From contig JALLON010000197.1 in NCBI GenBank assembly GCA_027717925.1, positions 1 to 5,206 on the forward strand: DNA of 5,206 nucleotides, written 5' to 3'. Within the stretch, counting starts at the first letter, position 1, and every line of letters begins with the position of its first letter. Both the position numbers and the translations under genes were made by a program. Below the pieces are notes generated by a model that ran no database searches, was not told the DNA's origin, and saw nothing but the letters and a program-made list of their open reading frames with translations. Shown here piece by piece: positions 1 through 5,033 of this stretch. This DNA is from Acidobacteria bacterium AH-259-G07. GTDB taxonomy: Bacteria; Acidobacteriota; UBA6911; RPQK01; JADFOI01.

Positions 1-890
1 ATCCGGCGCTCTTCTCCAGCGTTGATGAATTTGCCGATAAGGTGGTGAAAGAACGCCCAAGCGGGAAGTATTCACCGCTGGATGTCGCCCGTTGGTTGGA
101 GTCCGATGCCGAGGCTGCGGAAAAACATCTGTCTAAGGCCAAATCAAAAGTCAGTGACTCGAAAAACGCATCCTTCAGGCGCCTGGCCATCGACGTGAGC
201 GCCCAAAGCGGCCTCGGTCATTTCTTTGCCCAGAAACTCCGTGCTGGAGTAGCTTATGCGCTTTATGAGCGGACGGGCGATCGAGCGATTCTCGAGAAGG
301 CAACAAAGCACTATCGCTTGGCGCGTGACGCCTGGAAACGGGTGGTACAGAAAACCGATAAGGTTTATACCGACGATATCACTTATGGCTTGAGGCCTCA
401 CCTGCGAGGCCACTGGAAAGACCGTCTGCCGGCGATCGAGCAGGATCTGGCTGAAATGGAAAAACTGTGGAGAGAGCCAGCGGCGACGTCCGGTTCGGGT
501 AGCGGGAATCGTTCTCTACCGGACGGGGTCGATCTGGCCGCCCTTTTTGCGGCCGCTCCCGTCTCACGTCCTCGCTGTGAGCACCTGCCGGCTGCATCCT
601 TCCGGCGTGGTAAGCCGCTGAGCATCGAAATGGCCCTTGAGTCGGGCTATGACGTGTCTCCAGTACGATTGCATTACCGGCACGCCAATCAGGCCGAGGC
701 TTACCAAGTTGAAGAGATGTCGGTCAAAGGCGGCCGCTATAAGAAGACGATTCCAGCCGATTATACGGATTCAGCGTATCCGCTGGTGTACTTCTTTGAG
801 CTGCATGAGCATCAAGGTCAGGCCTGGTTGTATCCCGGCTTTGGCGGTGATTTGATGAAACAGCCTTACTTTGTGGTCCGCCAGGCGTGA
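1..890 (+). CDS. C-terminal part of a large protein with a terminal beta-sandwich domain, 5'-truncated by the window
   Basis: The reading frame is open from base 3 to the TGA at 888-890 (295 residues), with no stop before a GTG at 42. The protein therefore almost certainly begins upstream, and GTG-42 is not its true start. The first ~155 residues look alpha-helical and end in a Y-x-D-D-I-T-Y-G-x-x-P-H-L-R-G-H-W-x-D-R-L-P-A-I block. I recall this block from large uncharacterised, often carbohydrate-related proteins of Planctomycetota-like bacteria. A Gly/Ser linker follows at about bases 484-510. The last ~100 residues look like a beta-sandwich with H-Y-R-H-x-N-Q-A-E, T-I-P-A-D-Y and W-L-Y-P-G-F motifs, and the protein ends P-Y-F-V-V-R-Q-A. 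The catalytic part, if any, is outside the window, so no reaction can be named. Bases 593-659 recur at 3238-3304. It converges on the sulfatase. Confidence 0.75.
   Translation, partial: PALFSSVDEFADKVVKERPSGKYSPLDVARWLESDAEAAEKHLSKAKSKVSDSKNASFRRLAIDVSAQSGLGHFFAQKLRAGVAYALYERTGDRAILEKATKHYRLARDAWKRVVQKTDKVYTDDITYGLRPHLRGHWKDRLPAIEQDLAEMEKLWREPAATSGSGSGNRSLPDGVDLAALFAAAPVSRPRCEHLPAASFRRGKPLSIEMALESGYDVSPVRLHYRHANQAEAYQVEEMSVKGGRYKKTIPADYTDSAYPLVYFFELHEHQGQAWLYPGFGGDLMKQPYFVVRQA
593..659 (+). repeat. Dispersed direct repeat, copy A (inside gene 1)
   Basis: This 67-bp segment encodes A-S-F-R-R-G-K-P-L-S-I-E-M-A-L-E and G-Y-D-V-S at the start of the terminal beta-sandwich of gene 1. It recurs in the same orientation at 3238-3304 with 65 of 67 identical bases (differences at the ninth codon, CCG versus CTG, and the seventeenth, TCG versus TGG). 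Similarity ends sharply on both sides. Confidence 0.95.
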
Positions 891-894
891 GCTG

Positions 895-1032
895 GCTCGT
901 CGTCTCGGCTTGCCACACGGCTTGTACATCGCTGGCTAACCTCCCGATCCTCTCTATTTCGGCCTCGCTCAACACAGACTCCTCGGGCAGCGCTTTGTGG
1001 GCTTGGGCTCGCACCGCTTCCAGGAAGCGGTC
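895..1032 (-). pseudogene. Remnant of the C-terminal region of a large serine recombinase
   Basis: Read on the minus strand from 1032, the frame gives D-R-F-L-E-A-V, then A-L-P-E-E, L-S-E-A-E-I-E-R-I-G-R-L-A-S-D and V-W-Q-A-E-T-T-S. This resembles the segment of large serine recombinases in which a helix of the type 'LSxxEIxRIxxLAxDLPALWxAPTTT' leads into the C-terminal part. I matched it from memory of the family. Similarity stops at about 895, where the frame runs into the antisense of gene 1. Upstream, an in-frame TAG lies just inside the sulfatase end. There is no start, catalytic serine or DNA-binding end, so it is debris. A GTG at 1014 could in principle initiate a longer ORF running to 724, but that part is only antisense to gene 1. 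Confidence 0.5.
1013..1031. repeat. Perfect 9-bp inverted repeat at the sulfatase stop codon
   Basis: ACCGCTTCC, a single A, then GGAAGCGGT form a perfect inverted repeat. Its right edge is the first base of the sulfatase stop codon on the plus-strand map (TCA at 1031-1033). In minus-strand RNA a tight stem-loop would form directly after the stop. No T-tract follows on either strand, so a canonical intrinsic terminator is not supported. It may still stabilise the 3' end of the sulfatase mRNA, or be a leftover of the recombinase sequence. Confidence 0.5.
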
Positions 1033-2572
1033 ACTCTATCAAGTCCAGGGGCCAGTTCTTCCGTCGTACACTGCCCTTCGAGCGCCAGAGCGGGTTGACC
1101 ATCTGCCTGTTGTAGCTTTCCAATTCTTTCTTGAGGCGTTTAAGAATTTCCGGGCGCTTCGCCGCTAGATCCGTTGTCTCCGAAATATCGGTACTCAGGT
1201 CATACAACTCAAAAGTCGAGGGGCGGCCCCGCGAAGGATTGTGAACCAACTTCCAGTGACCTGAGCGCAGTGCGATTTTCGGCCCGTAACGCCAGAACAA
1301 GCTCTCGTGAGGTGCTTTGTCGCTGTTCCCTGTGAGATAGGGCAAGAGATTCACTCCGTCCAGATTCTCGGGCACGCGTTGGCGGGCTCCAGCCGCCGCC
1401 AGCGCCGTAGGTACGGCGTCGAGGGAGATTATCGGAGGGTCGTACACTATGCCGCGGGGCAATTCACCTTGCCACTGCAGAAGAAAGGGAATGCGGATGC
1501 CGCCCTCGTAGAGGTCTCCTTTTCCTCCTCGCAGAGGCGCGTTGCTCGATGTGAGTTCCTTGGTGGGGCCGCCGTTATCGCTGAAGAGAATAATGAAAGT
1601 GTTCTTTTCAAGACCGTGTCGGCGCAGCGTTTCCAATAGTCTGCCCATGGCGTCGTCCAAAGCGGCCACCATTCCCGCGAAGATCCGGCGATGGATGTCA
1701 GGGATCGACTCGAACTTTTGGATGTATTTGACCGGTGCCTGCATGGGGCTGTGTGGAGCGTTGAACGACACATAGAGGAAAAAGGGCCGGGAGGCATGGC
1801 GCTCAATGAACACCACCGCCTCTCGCGCCAGGGCGTCGGTCAGGTATTGCGGTTCGGCGACCGCTTCCCAACCGCGCTGAATCGGATTATTTTCGTCGTA
1901 AGCTGGCTCCGTGTAACCCATGTGGCTAGAAAAAACGTAATTCCCCTTACGCAATCTCGTGCCGGATCTGGCGGGCAGCGAACTGACACGGAACCAGGAG
2001 ATCACACCGGGATGCGGAGGCGGCACGTAGGAATGCCCCTCGTGGAGAAACCCATAGAACTCATCAAAACCACGGTTAAGGGCGCGATACCCGTTGGATG
2101 CGCCAAGGTGCCATTTCCCAATGAGTCCCGTCACATAACCTTCGGACTTCAACAGCTCAGCCAGCGTCTTTTGCGAAAGCGGTAGCCCGACTCCCTTCTC
2201 ACGGTTCTGCGGACCAATCGCGTTAAACTCATGACCGAACCGGGTCTGATACCGACCGGTAAGAAAGCCGGCCCGTGAGGGCGAGCAGACGGGCGCGCTG
2301 ACATAGGCATTTGTAAATCGGATTCCGCGTTCGGCGATCGAGTCGATGTTGGGTGTAGGAATTTGCTTGTTGCCCTGGCATCCTAACTCTCCATAGCCTA
2401 GATCATCCACCACGACAAGAAGGATGTTAGGTTTGATTTCTCTCTCATCGGCTATCTGGGCCAGGGAAGTGGCGGAGACCCCCAGGAGGAGGGATAATAC
2501 CGTAAGCGCGACCAGCACTCGCATCGCAATAATAGCATACACGACTCTTCCCATCATGCATCCATTACCCAC
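1031..2572 (-). CDS. Secreted arylsulfatase-type sulfatase (formylglycine-dependent)
   Basis: A 513-residue sulfatase of the alkaline-phosphatase-like superfamily, which hydrolyses sulfate esters, here probably on sulfated polysaccharide outside the cytoplasm. Met17 begins a typical Sec signal peptide (R18, hydrophobic 19-32, S-L-A-Q at 36-39). The core starts with P-N-I-L-L-V-V-V-D-D-L-G-Y-G (48-61, metal-binding D56/D57). The C96-S-P-S-R100 motif is the formylglycine site needing maturation by a sulfatase-modifying enzyme, not seen here. G-K-W-H-L-G (152-157), N-A-P-H-S-P (271-276), S-D-N-G-G (331-335) and K351 complete the active site, so the enzyme should be functional. The longest start is GTG-2572, preceded by an AGGG-containing Shine-Dalgarno stretch; ATG-2554 or ATG-2524 (M17) would shorten the signal peptide's n-region. 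Length is typical. The substrate cannot be told. It is flanked by recombinase remnants on both sides. Confidence 0.95.
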   Translation of the reverse strand: MGNGCMMGRVVYAIIAMRVLVALTVLSLLLGVSATSLAQIADEREIKPNILLVVVDDLGYGELGCQGNKQIPTPNIDSIAERGIRFTNAYVSAPVCSPSRAGFLTGRYQTRFGHEFNAIGPQNREKGVGLPLSQKTLAELLKSEGYVTGLIGKWHLGASNGYRALNRGFDEFYGFLHEGHSYVPPPHPGVISWFRVSSLPARSGTRLRKGNYVFSSHMGYTEPAYDENNPIQRGWEAVAEPQYLTDALAREAVVFIERHASRPFFLYVSFNAPHSPMQAPVKYIQKFESIPDIHRRIFAGMVAALDDAMGRLLETLRRHGLEKNTFIILFSDNGGPTKELTSSNAPLRGGKGDLYEGGIRIPFLLQWQGELPRGIVYDPPIISLDAVPTALAAAGARQRVPENLDGVNLLPYLTGNSDKAPHESLFWRYGPKIALRSGHWKLVHNPSRGRPSTFELYDLSTDISETTDLAAKRPEILKRLKKELESYNRQMVNPLWRSKGSVRRKNWPLDLIE

Positions 2573-2605
2573 GTCCCCACCCTCAAAGACATACAGTGAG
2601 CCGGC

Positions 2606-2619
2606 TTATCAATTGATAA
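2606..2619. promoter_or_regulatory. 14-bp perfect palindrome upstream of the sulfatase
   Basis: TTATCAATTGATAA is a perfect 14-bp palindrome about 34 bp upstream of the sulfatase's longest start. It is AT-rich in a locally GC-rich setting. Position and symmetry suit a dimeric repressor operator, but it also falls within recombinase debris and could be chance. No clear -35/-10 pair with standard spacing was found around it. Confidence 0.3.
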
Positions 2620-2778
2620 ATCAGCAAGGTTTTCGCCGCCTGGGCCAGACCGCGAATGGCTGACAGTGCAGGCAGGAGCTTCCGGGACAGCCGACCAGCC
2701 CTGAACGAGCTGATGCACGAGGCCAACAAGCGACGTCTTAATGTTGGTCTTGTACACTTTATGCGGCAATGTTTTTAA
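2620..2778 (+). pseudogene. Remnant of a serine recombinase/resolvase catalytic domain
   Basis: In the frame through base 2665 the plus strand reads D-S-R-P-A-L-N-E-L-M-H-E-A, then N-K-R-R-L-N-V-G-L-V-H-F, and stops at TAA 2776-2778. This matches the resolvase N-terminal domain block 'DRPALxxLMxxAxxRxFDxVLVWxxDR', which follows the catalytic serine region. Similarity ends at about 2760, just before the conserved K/R-x-D-R-x-x-R arginines would appear. Upstream the frame closes at a TAA (2617-2619). A possible further piece (E-P-A-Y-Q-L, bases 2598-2615) is in another frame, suggesting a frameshift. The catalytic Ser and the DNA-binding half are missing, so it is non-functional. It is on the opposite strand to the remnant at 895-1032, so the two are not simply halves of one gene split by an insertion. 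Confidence 0.6.
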
Positions 2779-2939
2779 AGCAGAGGCTTCTTGCTTCTGG
2801 ATAATCCAGAATAGACGGATACAGTGCTGTATCTCGTTGAGAAACGCCGCTCCGAGTCCAGGGCTTTCTAAGTCATAATATTGCGCAGCTTCATCAATTC
2901 CCGCTCGGCCAGTCGATGAAAACTAACTTTTCCAGTCAC
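2759..2939 (-). pseudogene. Broken ParE/RelE-family toxin gene
   Basis: This follows the antitoxin remnant with a GTGA overlap (GTG at 2939-2937, antitoxin TGA at 2938-2936), the usual arrangement of CHP02574-type modules. Joining three frames gives V-S-F-H-R-L-A-E-R-E-L, then D-E-A-A-Q-Y-Y-D-L-E-S-P-G-L-G and A-A-F-L-N-E-I, then I-L-D-Y-P-E-A-R-S. This is the N-terminal two-thirds of a ParE/RelE-type toxin. The first shift is at about 2895 (L/D junction, one base short) and the second at about 2813-2814 (two bases where a codon is expected). Translation of the last frame stops at TAA 2761-2759, before the C-terminal 'HxRRxPGYW'-type block, which is absent. The toxin would have cleaved mRNA or inhibited gyrase; the present copy cannot make it. 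Confidence in the family is good, in the subfamily low. Confidence 0.75.
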
Positions 2940-3168
2940 TTGACCCTGGACCGAGCTTCACGGAAAACATCGTTAGCAGCGCGCCCGGAGTCTGGATCCA
3001 CATCCATCTCGCCATCTCTGCTTTGGGCTTCCTCGGCCCACAGCTGAGCGCTTTCTTCTTCGGACAGATGTTCTAGACTCTCTAAGAGTTTCTCGGCCAA
3101 TCTCGCCCGAGCCTTAGCATCCAGTTTAAGGGCTTCGACTTCGAGTTCCTCAATATTGATTTTTCCAT
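2936..3168 (-). pseudogene. Addiction-module antitoxin (CHP02574 / Unstab_antitox type) with a frameshift near its start
   Basis: The frame reads I-N-I-E-E-L-E-V-E-A-L-K-L-D-A, K-A-R-A-R-L-A-E-K-L-L-E-S-L, L-S-E-E-E-S-A-Q-L-W-A-E-E-A and ends R-E-A-R-S-R-V-K. This matches the roughly 75-residue 'putative addiction module component' family along its length. The only plausible ATG (3168-3166) is one base out of frame: A-T-G-G is followed by five A residues, and six would give M-E-K-I-N-I-E-E-L. In the present sequence the good frame is preceded by an in-frame TAA and has no ATG, GTG or TTG start in its N-terminal region. Either it is a pseudogene or there is a single-base homopolymer error. Its partner toxin also carries frameshifts, which favours true decay. 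It would normally neutralise the toxin and repress the operon. Confidence 0.8.
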
Positions 3169-3190
3169 TTTACACTGGGGCCCACCGTCA

Positions 3191-3230
3191 GGCTAACGTG
3201 CGGCGACTCAGCCGCGGCGGAACCGGGTTA
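3191..3230. other. attC-like half site with small hairpin
   Basis: On the minus strand, TTCCGCCGCGGCTGAGTC leads to GCCGCAC and then GTTAGCC, ending about 22 bases before the antitoxin's ATG. The GTTAGCC end is one base from the integron core GTTRRRY, and the GC-rich block before it is reminiscent of the inner part of attC sites. An internal GCGGC-GACTCA-GCCGC hairpin lies at 3200-3215. The mirror half is not found: the sequence passes into the duplicated gene-1 segment at 3238. If real, it is a truncated recombination site. Judgement is from pattern memory only. Confidence 0.2.
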
Positions 3231-3237
3231 AAGAACT

Positions 3238-3304
3238 TGCATCCTTCCGGCGTGGTAAGCTGCTGAGCATCGAAATGGCCCTTGAGTGGGGCTATGACGT
3301 GTCT
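3238..3304 (+). pseudogene. Dispersed direct repeat, copy B: orphan fragment of gene 1
   Basis: This is the second copy of the 67-bp segment found at 593-659, in the same orientation and 2,645 bp downstream. The frame of gene 1 stays open across it (F-R-R-G-K-L-L-S-I-E, then W-G-Y-D-V-S) and then reads 8 or 9 unrelated codons to a TAA at about 3331-3333. No homology to gene 1 is seen on either side. One of the two differences turns a conserved-looking Ser into Trp. It lies only about 45 bp beyond the 3' end of fic and has no start or ribosome binding site, so it is a non-coding scar. Confidence 0.9.
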
Positions 3305-3347
3305 AATGAGGATCATCGGTTGCGATCGTCATAACCCATCGCAAGAC

Positions 3348-4898
3348 CTACTGCACCGTGGCCGTCGGTCGGCCTTTTAGACCCTCAGCCGTTAGGTCAC
3401 CCAAGAACTTGGTGAACGGTACAATGTCTTGGCCGACGCTCGCCTTTTCCAGGGCGGACATATATGACCTGCGCCGTTCCAACGGAACCACTGTCCAGGG
3501 ATATCCGGCCGAAGCCAGCATCACATTCATCAAAAAGCGTCCGATGCGACCATTGCCGTCGGTGTAGGGATGTATGTAAACGAACATGAAATGACCGAGC
3601 ACGACACGTGTTGAAGGTTCTACTTCTTCCTTCAGCAATTCGAAGAAAGCAGGCATCAAAACCCGCACGGCTTCTCGGTTTGGTGGAACGTGCTTTGAAC
3701 GGCGAATAAAGACCGGTACATTGCGGTAACCAGCAAGGTCAGCAGGGCGGAGCAGGCCTGCCGCGACACTTGGAGCGAACATCTCCCTATACCAGTCACC
3801 GTGGTTTTCATGAGCAACTGTTCCGGGATTCTTGCCTTCGAGGACATGCCGAACGCTATCGCGAACCGATTGGTAGGCCTGCCAATAGCCCCTTGCTGCC
3901 AAGGCATTTCGGTGTTCTCGGTCGCTCTCATTTGTCTCTGGATTCCAGGCCCCGCCCCGCACACGTTCAATCAGTTCCGGGCTGACCTGGTAGCCTTCGA
4001 TCGAGAGGGAATGGTAGGCGTCAGTGGCGTAGACTGCCTCAACGCGCTGTAGATAATCCTCCACGTCGTTTGGTTTTGTAGGTGGCTCCGGAAAGTGATT
4101 CGGAATGGCCTGACGCATTTCCTGCCACATCAGGCGGAGACGATCGACATGGGACGACGTATCTCGACCTAAGACAATGGCCGGTGCCCTAGTTTTGAAA
4201 GGATCGTTTTTGCGCACATCGTAACCAGCCGTCCTCATTGTTTTCAAGATATCGTCGGCGATACGGTCCCGGCCAATATTGCGGAAAGCTCCCACAAGTC
4301 GACCGGCGATTGTGCTGTGACCTCCTTCCAGAAGCCGCGCGAGAACGTCCGAAGCATCGCTTATCATGGCCAACGCCGCACGGGCGTCCGTGGGGTTCTG
4401 GCAGAAAAAATTTGCCGAGCAGGCCACTAGCGCCGCGGGCAAGGAAAATATTCGCAAACCATCTTTTTGCTCGAAGTCCCCTAGCCCTGGCATGGAAGAT
4501 CGAACATCAAGGAGGGACGTGCCGTGTGGAAGGTCTGTAATTCTGTTGCGCGCCTTTGGGGAGCGAACTAGGAGCTGTGTAGGCACCGTCCAATTGCCCG
4601 CATGCAGTAGTAGCGATTGTTCGGGCGACAAACACCAATCAGTGCCGAAGCGTTCATTCAGGTATGCCGAGCAAAAGCGCCAATAGGAGGCATACCACCC
4701 AGTACTTTCGCCCGCAGGCTCCTCGGGTTTGGAGGGGATGTACCATCCCTTCATCACCTCCTGCAGAAATCCATTAGTGACCAGGCGCTCGCGATGGGTT
4801 CGTTTCAGGTCACTTGCCCGTATGGCGACAACCCCACGCTTCTGCATTTCATGCAGAACCTCAAGGGATGCAGCGAGCTTTTCGGATGGGGTTGCCAT
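3348..4898 (-). CDS. Fic-family AMP-transferase-type protein with AbiEi-like winged-helix N-terminus
   Basis: A 516-residue cytoplasmic protein. The Fic motif H-P-Y-T-D-G-N-G-R-I-G-R lies at 443-454 with catalytic H443, metal-binding D447 and R451/R454 all present (Tyr replaces the usual Phe445). Fic enzymes usually transfer AMP from ATP to a hydroxyl on a target protein. S-L-S-I-E-G at 297-302 fits the inhibitory (S/T)xxxE(G/N) motif N-terminal to the core, so autoinhibition by E301 is expected; Y391-P406 would be the substrate flap. Residues 10-56 (L-x-x-M-Q-K-R-G, then R-x-x-L-V-T-N-G-F-L-Q-E-V and K-G-W-Y-I-P) resemble the AbiEi-type winged helix of type IV antitoxins. About 180 residues of AbiEi-like or unknown sequence follow. 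ATG-4898 has a weak A/G-rich (AAAAAAGG) Shine-Dalgarno and is the first start after the repeat array. Target unknown; a self-regulated toxin/defence role is inferred. Confidence 0.92.
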   Translation of the reverse strand: MATPSEKLAASLEVLHEMQKRGVVAIRASDLKRTHRERLVTNGFLQEVMKGWYIPSKPEEPAGESTGWYASYWRFCSAYLNERFGTDWCLSPEQSLLLHAGNWTVPTQLLVRSPKARNRITDLPHGTSLLDVRSSMPGLGDFEQKDGLRIFSLPAALVACSANFFCQNPTDARAALAMISDASDVLARLLEGGHSTIAGRLVGAFRNIGRDRIADDILKTMRTAGYDVRKNDPFKTRAPAIVLGRDTSSHVDRLRLMWQEMRQAIPNHFPEPPTKPNDVEDYLQRVEAVYATDAYHSLSIEGYQVSPELIERVRGGAWNPETNESDREHRNALAARGYWQAYQSVRDSVRHVLEGKNPGTVAHENHGDWYREMFAPSVAAGLLRPADLAGYRNVPVFIRRSKHVPPNREAVRVLMPAFFELLKEEVEPSTRVVLGHFMFVYIHPYTDGNGRIGRFLMNVMLASAGYPWTVVPLERRRSYMSALEKASVGQDIVPFTKFLGDLTAEGLKGRPTATVQ

Positions 4899-4973
4899 GT
4901 CTAACGTGCCTTTTTTCGCCTATTGCGTTGTTGTTTTATTAGCTTTTCATGCTAGCAGCTATTAGCTTATTAT

Positions 4974-5002
4974 GTTGTACTATTTTTAGCTTTTTATGTC
5001 GA
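4974..5002 (-). promoter_or_regulatory. Candidate sigma-70-like promoter for fic
   Basis: On the minus strand TCGACA (-35-like, bases 5002-4997) is followed after 17 bp by TACAAC (-10-like, 4979-4974). They would give a 5' leader of roughly 70 nt. Both boxes fall within repeat units 2 and 3, so a protein bound to the array would cover the promoter. The -10 match is only 4 of 6, and alternative AT-rich boxes exist nearby. Confidence 0.3.
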
Positions 5003-5009
5003 GCTAAAA
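4984..5009. promoter_or_regulatory. 8-bp inverted repeat inside the fic array
   Basis: TTTTAGCT and AGCTAAAA form perfect 8-bp arms separated by 10 bp, nested in repeat unit 3. A weaker version (TAGCT ... AGCTA) is seen at 4940-4961. The symmetry suggests dimer binding at one or two of the array units, in line with an operator. Confidence 0.4.
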
Positions 5010-5033
5010 TTCGCTTATTCTGTCTGACCCGGG

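Larger units (their letters stand above)
4915..5033. repeat. Five phased imperfect direct repeats upstream of fic (probable operator array)
   Basis: Units start at 4915, 4939, 4962, 4986 and 5010 (periods 24, 23, 24, 24). Their first 14 bases follow TT(A/C)GC(T/C)T(A/T)T(T/C)nnGT; the best conserved are TTAGCTTATTATGT and TTAGCTTTTTATGT. The rest of each unit varies. Spacing is a little over two helical turns, so all cores face nearly the same side of the DNA. The array begins 16 bp upstream of the fic ATG. The most likely reader is the winged-helix domain of the Fic protein itself; that is inferred. Spacers are too short and the repeats too degenerate for CRISPR. Confidence 0.7.

Noticed and set aside
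724..1014. Minus-strand 96-codon ORF starting with GTG
   Set aside because: Only its first ~40 codons look like a real family (the recombinase remnant); the rest is antisense to gene 1 and has no support.
1447..2185. ORFs inside the sulfatase on either strand
   Set aside because: The sulfatase frame is intact and conserved over its full length, so these are chance frames.
2554..2769. Minus-strand 71-codon ORF just upstream of the sulfatase
   Set aside because: It runs antisense through the recombinase remnant, its product resembles nothing, and the plus-strand reading of the same bases gives clear resolvase residues.
3656..3970. Alternative ORFs on both strands within fic
   Set aside because: They are shadows of the Fic frame, which carries complete family motifs throughout.
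4915..5033. CRISPR array
   Set aside because: Units are only 23-24 bp apart including spacer, the repeats are degenerate, and there are no cas genes.
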